Below, piece by piece: positions 37,233-46,176 of a stretch of 64,000 nucleotides of DNA. Under the pieces are notes generated by a model that worked only from the letters and a program-made list of their open reading frames with translations, ran no database searches and had not been told where the DNA came from. The stretch's first letter is position 1. Each line of letters begins with the position of its first letter. The position numbers were made by a program, and so were the translations under genes. Source of the DNA: Hypericibacter adhaerens (lineage in GTDB: Bacteria > Pseudomonadota > Alphaproteobacteria > Dongiales > Dongiaceae); assembly GCF_008728835.1 (NCBI RefSeq), contig NZ_CP042582.1, forward strand, positions 4,514,217-4,578,216, in the 5' to 3' direction.

Positions 37233-38087
37233 CTAAGCAACCTGCTTCGCGATCTCGGCGGCATAATCGCGGGCGAACTGCCGGAACGCGATCGCCGGGC
37301 GGCCGAGGACCTTGGCGATGTCGCCCGACACGGGTGCCGTGCCCCGCTTCTTCATCCGGTCGAAGAGGCCCAGCACCAGGTCGGCGCGGAATTCGGTCAT
37401 GCCCTCGGCGATGAGCTGCCGGCGGTAGCTGCCGGCGGGGATGTCCTCATAGACGAAAGGCTTGCCCGTCGCCTCGGAGAGGATGGCGACGACATCGCCG
37501 TGGCTGAGGGCCTCAGGCCCCGTCAGCACATAGGCCTTGCCGTCATGACCGGGCTCGGTCAGCGCCTTGATGGCGACGGCGGCGATGTCGCGCACATCGA
37601 CGAAGGGCAGCCGCGCCTCGCCGGCCGGCAGGCGCAGCCGGCCTCCGGGGCAATAGGTGAGGAAGTTCTGGTCGAACCATTGCGGCCGGATCAGCACATG
37701 GCCGAGACCCGAGCGCGCGAGCTGAAGGTCGCCCTTGCCGTGGGTGGCGATCAAGGGGTCCTCGGAATCGGCATCGGCGGACGAAGCGGAGAGCCGCGCC
37801 ACCATCCGCACGCCCGCACGCCGCGCGGCCTCGATCAGGTTCGCCTGCAAGGCGAGCTGGTCCGGGGCCTCGAAGGAGATCATGTAGACCGCCTCGACGC
37901 CCTTCATCGCGGCGTCGATCGAAGCGCTGTCGGCGAAGCTGCCGAGAGCCAGCTCGACTCCCGCCTTCGGCAGCGCCGCGGCATTGGCGCGGCTGCGGAC
38001 CAGGGCCCGCACCGGGCGGCCCGCGGCGGCGAGCTGGCGCACGACCTCGCTGCCGGTGGTGCCATTGGCGCCAGTGACGAGGATCAT
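37233..38087 (-). CDS. NmrA-like NAD(P)-binding oxidoreductase
   Basis: A 284-residue atypical SDR with the nucleotide-binding motif TGANGTTGSEV at its N-terminus and an NmrA-type core (VELALGSFADSASIDAAMKGVEAVYMIS). There is no classical YxxxK pair, which fits quinone oxidoreductase- or regulator-like members. It is 25 bp downstream of the LysE gene on the same strand, so the two are probably cotranscribed. Confidence 0.82.
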   Translation of the reverse strand: MILVTGANGTTGSEVVRQLAAAGRPVRALVRSRANAAALPKAGVELALGSFADSASIDAAMKGVEAVYMISFEAPDQLALQANLIEAARRAGVRMVARLSASSADADSEDPLIATHGKGDLQLARSGLGHVLIRPQWFDQNFLTYCPGGRLRLPAGEARLPFVDVRDIAAVAIKALTEPGHDGKAYVLTGPEALSHGDVVAILSEATGKPFVYEDIPAGSYRRQLIAEGMTEFRADLVLGLFDRMKKRGTAPVSGDIAKVLGRPAIAFRQFARDYAAEIAKQVA

Positions 38088-38112
38088 GACGGAACCTTGG
38101 GAAAGACGCGCG

Positions 38113-38742
38113 CTACTTGCGCGACGCCAGCGCCGCCGTGATGCCGAGGCCGATGAAGGAGGTGCCGGCGAACCAGCGCTGGAAGCGCAGGAAGCGGCGG
38201 TTGCGGCGCAGGAAGTCGCCGGCGGTGCCGGCCGCGAGCGCGAACATGCCGTCGCTCATCATGCCGAGCCCCATGAAGGTGAAGCCCAGGATCAGGATCT
38301 GCCAATGCACGGCCCCGCGCGCCGGGTCGACGAACTGCGGCAAGAAGGCCAGGAAAAAGATCGCGGTCTTCGGGTTGAAGAGGTTGACCAGGAACCCGTC
38401 GCGGAAGATGCGGCGGAGCGGCGCCTTGGCCGGCGCCGGTGCATCGGGATGGGGATCGCGCGCCATGAAGGTGCGGATGCCGATCCAGATGAGATAGGCG
38501 GCCCCCAGATATTTCACCACCGCGAAGGCGAGCGCCGAGGAGACCAGCAGCGCGGAAAGCCCCACCGCCGCCGCCGTGATATGGACGATGGTGCCGAGAT
38601 GGATGCCCAGCACCGAGACGAAGCCGGCGGCGCGGCCCTGCTGGATCGAGCGGGCGACGATATAGAGCACGGCCGGTCCCGGCGTCAGCAGCAGCACCAC
38701 CGACGCCACCATGAACAATCCCCACAAGGTCATGTCGGGCAT
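38113..38742 (-). CDS. LysE/RhtB family amino-acid exporter
   Basis: A 209-residue inner-membrane protein with about six helices. It starts [33 protein letters not shown] and contains the conserved [22 protein letters not shown] segment. The family exports amino acids or related metabolites such as homoserine or threonine. The ATG at 38742 follows GGGAGAGGA. It is the first gene of a two-gene unit with the NmrA-like gene. Confidence 0.9.
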   Translation of the reverse strand: MPDMTLWGLFMVASVVLLLTPGPAVLYIVARSIQQGRAAGFVSVLGIHLGTIVHITAAAVGLSALLVSSALAFAVVKYLGAAYLIWIGIRTFMARDPHPDAPAPAKAPLRRIFRDGFLVNLFNPKTAIFFLAFLPQFVDPARGAVHWQILILGFTFMGLGMMSDGMFALAAGTAGDFLRRNRRFLRFQRWFAGTSFIGLGITAALASRK

Positions 38743-38951
38743 GGATCCTCTCCCTGGCTGCCGGAGAGCAAGCCATATCGCCCCCGGCGCGGCAAGCGTC
38801 GCGGCGCTCGTCAATTTCCACTACTGGGCGAATGGTCTTTGGACGACCGGGCAGACCGTCGCGGCGCTGGGGAAGAAGGCCCGACGCCATGGGCACGGAA
38901 CCTGCGAGCACCGGCGATACCGGTGCGCGTCGCTCGAGCGGAAAATTCACT

Positions 38952-39938
38952 ATGTTCGATCGGAGCGAACTGCCACATAGTTCCCGTTCGCGCCGGGAGT
39001 TTCTCGCCGGCGCGATTGCCGGCGCAGCAGCCATCAGCTTCTCCACCATCGCCGCTGCGGGGGACATTCCCGCGGCTCCCGACACCCCGGATCACACCCA
39101 AGGAGCAGAAGCCATGAGCACAGTCACCACCAAGGATGGCGTCCAGATCTTCTACAAGGACTGGGGCAAGGGTCAGCCCATCGTTTTCCATCATGGCTGG
39201 CCGCTCAGCGCCGACGACTGGGACACGCAGATGATGTTCTTCGTCCTGCGCGGCTACCGGGTCGTGGCGATCGACCGCCGCGGCCACGGGCGCTCGAGCC
39301 AGGTGGCGGACGGCCATGACATGGACCACTACGCCGCCGACGCGGCCGCCGTCGTCGAGCATCTGGATCTGCGCAACGCCGTCCATATCGGTCATTCCAC
39401 CGGCGGCGGCGAGGTCACCCGCTATGTCGCGCGCCACGGCCAGGGCCGGGTCGCCAAGGCGGTGCTGATGTCCGCCGTGCCGCCGATCATGGTGAAGACG
39501 CCGGGCAACCCGGGCGGCCTGCCGATCGAGGTGTTCGACGGGTTCCGCAGCACGCTGGCCGCCAATCGCGCCCAGTTCTACCGCGACATCCCCGCCGGGC
39601 CCTTCTATGGGTTCAACCGGCCGGGCGCCAAGCCGCTGGAGGGCGTCATCGCCAATTGGTGGCGCCAGGGCATGATGGGCGGCGCCAAGGCCCATTACGA
39701 CGGCATCAAGGCCTTCTCCGAAACCGACTTCACCGAGGACCTGAAGCGGATCGAGGTGCCGGTGCTGGTGATGCATGGCGACGACGACCAGATCGTCCCC
39801 TACAAGGATTCGGCCCCGCTCTCGGCCAAGCTCCTCAAGCAGGGAACGCTCAAGACCTATCAGGGCTTCCCGCACGGCATGCTCACCACCCATGCCGAGG
39901 TGATCAACAACGACCTGCTGGACTTCGTCCGCAGCTAG
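38952..39938 (+). CDS. Alpha/beta-hydrolase of the non-heme chloroperoxidase type with a Tat leader
   Basis: A 328-residue frame. Residues 1-54 form a twin-arginine leader ([19 protein letters not shown]), and from Met55 the sequence is a full-length cofactor-free chloroperoxidase/arylesterase ([30 protein letters not shown], nucleophile Ser149 in [22 protein letters not shown]). Met55 has its own AAGGAG site, so a 274-residue cytoplasmic form could also be made. These enzymes act as esterases or perhydrolases. The upstream start has only a weak ribosome-binding site. Confidence 0.82.
   Translation: MFDRSELPHSSRSRREFLAGAIAGAAAISFSTIAAAGDIPAAPDTPDHTQGAEAMSTVTTKDGVQIFYKDWGKGQPIVFHHGWPLSADDWDTQMMFFVLRGYRVVAIDRRGHGRSSQVADGHDMDHYAADAAAVVEHLDLRNAVHIGHSTGGGEVTRYVARHGQGRVAKAVLMSAVPPIMVKTPGNPGGLPIEVFDGFRSTLAANRAQFYRDIPAGPFYGFNRPGAKPLEGVIANWWRQGMMGGAKAHYDGIKAFSETDFTEDLKRIEVPVLVMHGDDDQIVPYKDSAPLSAKLLKQGTLKTYQGFPHGMLTTHAEVINNDLLDFVRS
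39100..39116 (+). promoter_or_regulatory. Internal ribosome-binding site and ATG in the chloroperoxidase gene
   Basis: AAGGAG at 39100-39105 lies 8 bp before the in-frame ATG at 39114. This ATG matches the usual start of leaderless members of the family. The site would allow a second, cytoplasmic protein from the same gene, or marks the true start. Confidence 0.55.
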
Positions 39939-39998
39939 GCGCGGCGTCGCACCGGACGGGCGAGGCGGGGCTTCATGGGTCCCCCTCGCCCTCCTCCC

Positions 39999-40394
39999 CT
40001 ATTCCCGCGTCACCGCCGTGAGGTTCATCGTCACCAGCACGCCCGGCCGGGGCAGCTCGCGCACGCCGATGACGGTCCGGGCCGGGCGGTGCCCGCCCAT
40101 GGCCTCGATATAGGCCTGGTTCATCCGCTCGAAATCCGCCATTTCCTTGAGGAAGACGTTGATATGGAGCACATGGCCGAGGTCGGAGCCGACCGAGGCC
40201 AGCATCACGGCGAAGGAATTGAGGATCGCCTTCGTCTGGGCATGGACGTCCGGCCCGGCCAGCTTTCCCGTCGCCGGGTCGACGCCGGCGGTGCCGCCGA
40301 TGGTGATGAACGGCCCGGTTTTGGCGATATGATTGTAAGGGCCGATCGGGGCCGGCGTGTTCGGCGGTGTCGAGGTTTCCACGTTCGGGGCCAT
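39999..40394 (-). CDS. RidA (YjgF/YER057c/UK114) family protein
   Basis: A 131-residue protein with the RidA fold. Typical features are the N-terminal APIGPYNHIAKTG, GTAGVDPATGKL, QTKAILNSFAVMLASVGSDL and the C-terminal Arg of HRPARTVIGVRELPRPGVLVTM. RidA proteins deaminate reactive enamines and imines. The ATG at 40394 follows AAGGGAG. It converges with the chloroperoxidase-like gene. Confidence 0.88.
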   Translation of the reverse strand: MAPNVETSTPPNTPAPIGPYNHIAKTGPFITIGGTAGVDPATGKLAGPDVHAQTKAILNSFAVMLASVGSDLGHVLHINVFLKEMADFERMNQAYIEAMGGHRPARTVIGVRELPRPGVLVTMNLTAVTRE

Positions 40395-40527
40395 GACCGT
40401 CTCCCTTGTCCCGCGAGCCCGAGCCCGCGAACCGGCCCATGAGAGCATAAGGCGGCGACCGTCGGGACTCCTTCATTGTCGCCATGACGGTCCGCGGCCG
40501 CCGCCTTCATCCGACGGAGGTGCCATC

Positions 40528-40716
40528 GTGAACCTCTCGGCACGACGACAATGGGCGGGCTGGATACTCCTGGGATGCCTGCTGACACTCGGCGCCTGCG
40601 ACCTGAATCCGCATCATGTCGATCGCATCACGCCCCAGACCTATCAATGCAACGGCGCCGATCCCCTGGACAGCCATTCGGCCTGCAATCGTGAGCCGCA
40701 AGCGCCGCCGCACTGA
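40528..40716 (+). CDS. Small lipoprotein
   Basis: A 62-residue protein starting at a GTG with GGAGG 8 bp upstream. A hydrophobic signal (WAGWILLGCLLTLGAC) ends in the lipobox LGAC, predicting a lipid-anchored mature peptide of about 38 residues. Two further cysteines (TYQCNGADPL, SACNRE) could form a disulfide. No family is recognised. It converges with the MFS gene 14 bp away. Confidence 0.65.
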   Translation: MNLSARRQWAGWILLGCLLTLGACDLNPHHVDRITPQTYQCNGADPLDSHSACNREPQAPPH

Positions 40717-40730
40717 GAAGCCCGCCGGCC

Positions 40731-41924
40731 TCAGCGGCGCGGCGCTTGCGCCGATGCCCGCGGATGGCCGGCGGCCAGCAGATGCAGCAGCGCCAGAAGG
40801 GCCAGGACGCTCGCGGCCATGCCCAGGGTGCCGAGGCCGTACCATCCGAGAATATGCGAGCCGACCACCGAGCCGATGGTGATGCCGACATAGAGCATGG
40901 CGGCATTGATCGAGAGCATGATGCCCATGGCCTCGGGCGCGAACTGCGCGACGCGCGCCTGCTGCGGCGCCATGAAGCCGAAGCTCGTGGCCGACCAGGT
41001 CCCGATCAGGACCGCGAGCGCCAGCGGCGGCAGCGGCAGGATCGAGAAGAGCGGCAGGATCAGGATCTGGACGATGCAGATGGCGACGAGCGTGCGCCGC
41101 GCGCCGATGCGGTCCGTGGCCATGCCGCCCAGGATGTTGCCAATGAAGGCGCCCAGGCCATTCAGCATGAGGAAGCCCGTCCGCGTCTCGGGGTTCGGCC
41201 CGACCGAGGCCTCGATCAGCGGTCCGAAGAAGGTGAAGACGACATAGAAGGCCGCGAGCATGGTCGCGGTGAAGCTGACCGCGATCATGGCGCGGCGGTC
41301 CTGCAGCGCCGCGAGGATGGTCGCGAGCCCCGCCGCCTGGAAGCGCACGTCGCGCGGGATGGCGAGGCACATCACGGCGGACCCGGCCAGCGACAGGGCC
41401 GCGATGACCCAGAAGGCGGCCTCCCAGCCGAAATGATAGGCGACCCAGGCGCCGAACGGCGTGCCCAGCACCTGCGCGAGCGTGCCGCCGCTGAAGACCG
41501 TCGCCAGCGCCTTGCCGCGGCGCTCGGGCGCGCTGATGGCGACCGCGATGCCGGCCGCGGCGGGGGCGTAGAGCGAGCCGCCCAGCGCCACCAGCACGCG
41601 CGAAGCCGCCAGCATCGGGAGCCCGGTCGAGATCGCCGAGAGGACGGTGCCGAGCGCGAAGATCGCGAGCGACGCGACGAGGACGATGCGCCGGGAGAGC
41701 GTGCCCGTGAGCGCGCCCGTCACCGGCGACAGCACCGCATAGGCCAGCGCATAGACGGTCAGCACCAGGCCCGCGTCGGCTTTGCCGATGCCGAGCCCTT
41801 CGGCGATCGGCGAGACGATGCCGATGATGACGAAGGCGCCCATGCCGATGATGAAATTGCCGAAGGCGAGAAAGGCGAGGATGACGCCTTCGCCCGACCG
41901 GCCCGCCGTCGAACCGCTGACCAC
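40731..41924 (-). CDS. MFS efflux transporter (DHA1/AraJ-like)
   Basis: A protein of about 397 residues with 12 hydrophobic segments. The loop 2-3 region ALTGTLSRRIVLVASL and the motif-C-like LAQVLGTPFGAWVAYHFGWEAAFW are typical of drug:H+ antiporters (DHA1, AraJ/YdhP type). The GTG at 41924 is preferred since GGGGGAG lies about 10 bp upstream; a TTG 30 bp earlier has no ribosome-binding site. It probably exports a small molecule across the inner membrane. Confidence 0.85.
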   Translation of the reverse strand: MVSGSTAGRSGEGVILAFLAFGNFIIGMGAFVIIGIVSPIAEGLGIGKADAGLVLTVYALAYAVLSPVTGALTGTLSRRIVLVASLAIFALGTVLSAISTGLPMLAASRVLVALGGSLYAPAAAGIAVAISAPERRGKALATVFSGGTLAQVLGTPFGAWVAYHFGWEAAFWVIAALSLAGSAVMCLAIPRDVRFQAAGLATILAALQDRRAMIAVSFTATMLAAFYVVFTFFGPLIEASVGPNPETRTGFLMLNGLGAFIGNILGGMATDRIGARRTLVAICIVQILILPLFSILPLPPLALAVLIGTWSATSFGFMAPQQARVAQFAPEAMGIMLSINAAMLYVGITIGSVVGSHILGWYGLGTLGMAASVLALLALLHLLAAGHPRASAQAPRR

Positions 41925-42056
41925 GACCCGCGAACTCCCCCGAGGCGCCCCCAATGACGGGTTTTGCCGGTGCGGTCAATCGCTAAGGTGGGGGATGAGG
42001 ATGTGGGATTGCGAGACAGGACGGTGGCAACCGCGCTCGACCATCATCCGCGCCTT

Positions 42057-42354
42057 CGAGCGCGTGAAGAAATCGAGAGCACCCCGCAAGGGCGTAGCAA
42101 ACACTCAAGCCCCCTCCCCTTGCGGGAGGGGGTTGGGGGGAGGGGTGCCACGGACGCAGCTGGGGGCATCCCTGCGATCAATCACCGCTCTGGAGGCAGA
42201 AGGCCTGGACATGGCGCCAAGCGAGCGAGCCCGAGCAGATCAGGCTCCGCTTATTTGCCAGGATCTCGCACGGCATCGCCCCTCCCCCTACCCCCTCCCG
42301 CAAGGGGAGGGGGCGAGAGAACTCTTTGGCATCGCCGATTTCTTCATAGGCTCG
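42057..42354 (-). mobile_element. MITE-like element, copy 2 (inverted)
   Basis: The reverse complement of this segment matches 26527-26818 almost throughout, including both C/G palindromes and the central sequence ending GGCAAATAAGCGGAGCCTGA. The TIR at 42061 (CGCGTGAAGAAATCG) is intact; the other end (CGATTTCTTCATAGGCTC) has diverged by three bases. The flanks are CCTTCG on the left and CGAAGG on the right, which is inverted, so no direct target duplication is visible. It fills most of the 459-bp gap between the MFS and hydrolase genes. Confidence 0.72.
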
Positions 42355-42383
42355 AAGGCGGGGAGGACGAAGGAAGGAGGCCC

Positions 42384-43181
42384 CTACCCCTCCACGAACC
42401 CGCGCACCAGCCGGTTGAACTCGTCGGGCATCTCCCAGAAGACCATGTGGGCGGTAGGGAGCGAGGCGTAGCGGGCCTGCTTCATGCGCTGGGCGAGATG
42501 CTGCGACAGCTCGGGGCGCGTGAGGATGTCGAACTCGCCGGCGACGACGAGGGCGGGATGGCGGATCTCCGCGGCGCGGTCGAGCGTGTGGTGGCCGCGG
42601 CAGGCGGCCGCGGCGGCGGCGAAGCCGTCCATGGGTGGCGCCGGCGTCTCGAGGAACATCTTCACCGTCTCGGGCTTGCGCGCGAGATAGCCGGGCGAGA
42701 AGCAGAACAGCAGCAGGCTCTCGAGGATATGCTGGCTCTGGCCTTCCTTGGCGAGCGCCATCCAGTGATCGACGAGCGCGCCCATGAAGACGTCGCGCTC
42801 GGCCCAGCTGTTGGTGATGACGAGCTTCTTGATGTCCTCGGGATGGCGCAGGGCCCATTGCTGGCAGATGGCGCCGCCCATCGAGGAGCCGACCGCGATG
42901 ACGGGCTCGAGCTTCAGCGCGCGGGCGAGATCGTGGGCGTCGTCCGCCATCTGCTCGATGCTGTAGGGCCCGGGCGGGGTGGCACTCTGGCCGATGCCGC
43001 GGTTGTCGAACAGGACGACCTTGTGGTCGCGCGCGAATTCCGGAACCTGGCCCGCCCAGGAATTGCGATCGTCGCCGAGGCCGGCGACGAAGACCATCGG
43101 CGGGCCGGCGCCGTGGATCTCATAGGCGATCTCGACGCCGGCGCGGGTTCGGATGGTTCCGCTCTCGACCGGTTCGCTCAT
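42384..43181 (-). CDS. Alpha/beta-hydrolase (3-oxoadipate enol-lactonase/esterase-like)
   Basis: A 265-residue serine hydrolase with nucleophile Ser100 in VGSSMGGAI, an acid in AGEFDILT, and His in LPTAHMVFWE. The N-terminal strand pattern (GVEIAYEIHGAGPPMVFVAGLGDDRNSW) and DNRGIGQS are typical of the PcaD-like branch. There is no signal peptide. No pathway genes adjoin it, so the substrate is unknown. The MITE-like copy lies 29 bp past its stop codon. Confidence 0.82.
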   Translation of the reverse strand: MSEPVESGTIRTRAGVEIAYEIHGAGPPMVFVAGLGDDRNSWAGQVPEFARDHKVVLFDNRGIGQSATPPGPYSIEQMADDAHDLARALKLEPVIAVGSSMGGAICQQWALRHPEDIKKLVITNSWAERDVFMGALVDHWMALAKEGQSQHILESLLLFCFSPGYLARKPETVKMFLETPAPPMDGFAAAAAACRGHHTLDRAAEIRHPALVVAGEFDILTRPELSQHLAQRMKQARYASLPTAHMVFWEMPDEFNRLVRGFVEG

Positions 43182-43390
43182 GCTGCCCCCTGCCCGTTGG
43201 CGACGCTGACATCAATCCCAGCCCTTCAGATGGCGGGGTTCGGCTGACGGAGTCAACTTCCTTCCGCTGTGGGGCGGCGGAAGAAGAGCTGCGGTTGACG
43301 GCCCGCCGGAGCGCGGCGCACGATGAGGCGGGACGAAACGGATGTTCCGCGATCGAGAAGGGACCGTCCGACAAACCCGGGGACATCACC

Positions 43391-44254
43391 ATGAAGAAAA
43401 TCCTGGCTCTTGTTCTGGGCGCGGCCTTCGCGCTCGTGGCGGGCTTCGTCGCGCCGGCGACGGTATCGGCCAAGACCGAGCTGTGGCAGACCCTGCCGCG
43501 CCCGGCTCCCATGCCCCAGGCTCTCAAGAGCGGCACCGCGCCGATCGACGGGGTGCAGATCTATTACGCGATCTACGGCCATGGCGCGCCGCTGATCCTG
43601 CTCCATGGCGGGCTCGGCAATGCTGATTATTGGGGCAACCAGGTGCGCGAATTCGCGAAGCACTATCAGGTGATCGTGATGGACAGCCGCGGCCATGGCC
43701 GCTCGACCCGCGACGCCCAGCCCTATGGCTACCACCTGATGGCGACCGACGTGGTCCATCTCATGGACTATCTCAAGATCGACAGGGCCTCGATCGTGGG
43801 CTGGAGCGACGGCGGCATCATCGGCCTCGACATCGCCATGACCTATCCCGACCGGCTCGACAAGCTCTTCGCCTTCGGCGCCAACGTGACGACGAGCGGC
43901 CTGCGCGAGGACATCGGCCAGAGCACCGTCTTCAACAAATATATCGAGGAGGCCGGCAAGGATTACGCACGGCTGTCCAAGACGCCCAAGGAATACGACG
44001 CGTTCGTCCAGCAGATCAGCGAGATGTGGAACATGCAGCCGAACTACAGCGCGGAGCAGCTCGCCAGCATCAAGGCGCCGGTCGTGATCGCCGACGGGCA
44101 GCATGACGAGGGCATCAAGCAGAGCCACGATATCGAGATGGCGAAGGAGATCCCCGGCGCGCGCCTGCTGATCTTCCCGGGCCTCAGCCATTTCGCGATG
44201 TGGCAGGACCCGAAGACCTTCAACAAGGCGGTGCTGCAGTTTTTGGCGGAGTGA
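43391..44254 (+). CDS. Secreted alpha/beta-hydrolase
   Basis: A 287-residue protein with a Sec signal peptide (MKKILALVLGAAFALVAGFVAPATVSA). The hydrolase core follows: LLHGGLGNADYWG, MDSRGHGRS, nucleophile Ser139 in GWSDGGIIG, DGQHDEGI and FPGLSHFAMW. It is predicted to be a periplasmic esterase. GGGGA precedes the ATG at 43391. It is divergent from the cytoplasmic hydrolase gene at 42384. Confidence 0.82.
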   Translation: MKKILALVLGAAFALVAGFVAPATVSAKTELWQTLPRPAPMPQALKSGTAPIDGVQIYYAIYGHGAPLILLHGGLGNADYWGNQVREFAKHYQVIVMDSRGHGRSTRDAQPYGYHLMATDVVHLMDYLKIDRASIVGWSDGGIIGLDIAMTYPDRLDKLFAFGANVTTSGLREDIGQSTVFNKYIEEAGKDYARLSKTPKEYDAFVQQISEMWNMQPNYSAEQLASIKAPVVIADGQHDEGIKQSHDIEMAKEIPGARLLIFPGLSHFAMWQDPKTFNKAVLQFLAE

Positions 44255-44385
44255 GGCCGAAGCCCATTCCGCCATCACTTCTCCATTAGTTATCCTCGCG
44301 AAAGCGGGACCTCACCTCTCAGCTGACTGCACTGGATCGACATGGGCACCTACTTCGCTAGGGTGACGAAGGGCGCCAACACACA

Positions 44386-45120
44386 ATGCAGAACGACAAA
44401 CTGACGCGAGCCATCGAGACACTCTATCGCGTCTTCGCGCGCTATGAGATGCCGAATGAGCTGCAAGCACCTGAGTATCGTGACCCGGAGAAGCTGCGGA
44501 AGGAGCTGACCTCAAGGCCATTACGCGAGTTGGGAGCAGATACACTGGGCGTTTATGCCAGCTGGGCTATGACGACGGTCGATGGTTCCGAGACCTTTCG
44601 GCATTTTCTGCCACGCATTCTGGAGCTAGCCCTGGATCACCCTGCTTATATGGGACTGGAGCCTTGGCAAATCGTCAGTAAGCTCGACTATGGTAAATGG
44701 CGGACATGGCCACGGAAGGAACAAGAAGCTATCGAAGCCTTTTTGTATGCGGGCTGGGAATTCACCCTGGACGACGATTTCAACAGTCCGGATTGGCTTG
44801 AGAGTTTCGTGGTCGCCGGACTTGACACTAAGCAAGCTCTAGCGATTTGGAGCAACCATTCATCGCCAAACGCGATGCTCAAGGCCGCGTGGCTGCTCAG
44901 CCGGGCAATGGTTCATGGCGAGAACGGCCACACGCTACAGGGTGCCTACTGGGACGAAACCAGTTTGGAGGCACGACGCCACATTGTGAACTGGCTCCTC
45001 TGTCCTGCAACACGTGAGCATCTGGAGTCAGCACTTGAGAAAGTCGCGGCCGGGTCGCATGAACACGGCGAACTTGCGAGTGGCATTAAGAGTCTCGACC
45101 GGCTTGCCACCCTGACTTAA
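44386..45120 (+). CDS. Hypothetical protein in an AT-richer patch
   Basis: A 244-residue soluble, helix-rich protein with many Trp residues (SKLDYGKWRTWPRK, AGWEFTLDDDFNSPDW, WLLSRAMVHGENG, NWLLCPATREHL). It has no membrane segment and no motif I recognise. GC content and codon use are visibly lower than in neighbouring genes, as for the 28255-28965 gene, which suggests separate acquisition. A REP-like half palindrome lies upstream near 44285. It converges with oxyR with a 7-bp gap. Confidence 0.6.
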   Translation: MQNDKLTRAIETLYRVFARYEMPNELQAPEYRDPEKLRKELTSRPLRELGADTLGVYASWAMTTVDGSETFRHFLPRILELALDHPAYMGLEPWQIVSKLDYGKWRTWPRKEQEAIEAFLYAGWEFTLDDDFNSPDWLESFVVAGLDTKQALAIWSNHSSPNAMLKAAWLLSRAMVHGENGHTLQGAYWDETSLEARRHIVNWLLCPATREHLESALEKVAAGSHEHGELASGIKSLDRLATLT

Positions 45121-45127
45121 GTGGCGG

Positions 45128-46075
45128 TTATGGCCTCTCCGCCTTCTCCACCTTCGTCCCCGTCAGCGTCTGCCGTAACAGCCCCGCCATCAGCTCGAAC
45201 TCCTCCCGCCGGGCGCTGCCGCGGCGCCAAACGAGGGCCAGCTCGCGGGCCTGGGATTTGCCGGCGATCGGGCGCGTCACCAGATGCGTGCCCTTGAGGA
45301 TGCCGGCGTCGAGGGCGAGCTTGGGCAGGAGCGTGAGGCCGAGGCCGTTCTCGACCATCTGCACCAGCGTGTAGAGACTGGTGGCCTGGAAAGCGTCGAC
45401 ATGGCCGCCGCCGGGGCCGCGGTTCGAGAGCCGGCAGGCGGCGAGCGCATGCTCGCGCAGGCAATGGCCGTCGCGCAGGAGCAGCAGCGGACCCCGCTCG
45501 AGGCTGTCCGGGTCGATCCGGTCGAGCTTCGCCAGCTCATGCTTCTCCGGCAGGGCCACGCTGAAAGGATCTTCGCCCACCGCCGCCTGCTCGAGCCCCG
45601 GCATGTCGTAGGGGAGCGCGATCAGCGCCAGGTCGAGCTTGCCGGCATGGAGCTGCTCCAGCAGCCGCTCGGTCAGGTCCTCGGTCAGATAGAGCTTGAG
45701 GTCCGGGTGGCGCCGCCGCAGCAGCGGCAGGACGCGCGGCAGCAGGAACGGCCCGATGGTCGGGATCACGCCCAGCTGGAGGGGACCCGACAGCGGCGCC
45801 TGGTTGGCGCGCGCCGTCTCGACCAGGTCCTCGGCCTCCTGCAGCAGCACCCGGGCCTTGGCCACCACGGTCTGGCCCAGGGGCGTCACCGTGACGCGCC
45901 GCTTGGTGCGGTCGACGAGCTGGGCCCCCAGCACCTGTTCCAGCTCCTTGATGGAGGCGCTCAAGGTCGATTGGGTGACATGGCTCGCCTCCGCCGCCCG
46001 GCCGAAATGGCCGTATTCCGCCAGGGCCAGCAGGTGGCGGAGCTGTTTCAGGGTGGGAAGGTTCGTGATCGCCAT
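45128..46075 (-). CDS. oxyR: LysR-type peroxide sensor OxyR
   Basis: A 315-residue LysR regulator. The winged-helix domain is at 1-65 (FGRAAEASHVTQSTLSASIKELE). The redox pair Cys205 and Cys214 in RDGHCLREHALAAC matches the Cys199/Cys208 disulfide switch of OxyR. It activates peroxide-defence genes when oxidised. It is divergent from ahpC, with a 37-bp dyad directly upstream of its start that could mediate both autoregulation and ahpC control. Confidence 0.93.
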   Translation of the reverse strand: MAITNLPTLKQLRHLLALAEYGHFGRAAEASHVTQSTLSASIKELEQVLGAQLVDRTKRRVTVTPLGQTVVAKARVLLQEAEDLVETARANQAPLSGPLQLGVIPTIGPFLLPRVLPLLRRRHPDLKLYLTEDLTERLLEQLHAGKLDLALIALPYDMPGLEQAAVGEDPFSVALPEKHELAKLDRIDPDSLERGPLLLLRDGHCLREHALAACRLSNRGPGGGHVDAFQATSLYTLVQMVENGLGLTLLPKLALDAGILKGTHLVTRPIAGKSQARELALVWRRGSARREEFELMAGLLRQTLTGTKVEKAERP

Positions 46076-46076
46076 T

Positions 46077-46113
46077 TTCGATTACTCCTATCTAATTAAA
46101 TCATTGGATCGAA
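46077..46113. promoter_or_regulatory. Candidate OxyR operator
   Basis: A dyad with outer arms TTCGAT (46077-46082) and ATCGAA (46108-46113) and a central TAATTA spans 37 bp between oxyR and ahpC. It starts 2 bp upstream of the oxyR ATG and about 65 bp upstream of ahpC. The size and AT-rich centre suit a LysR-type tetramer site. It does not fully match the enterobacterial ATAG-n7-CTAT pattern. Confidence 0.5.
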
Positions 46114-46176
46114 CAAGGGGTCATCGCCATCTTTGCGGCTGCGAGTTAGTCGCAATCAAAAAAGGAGCCTTTTACG

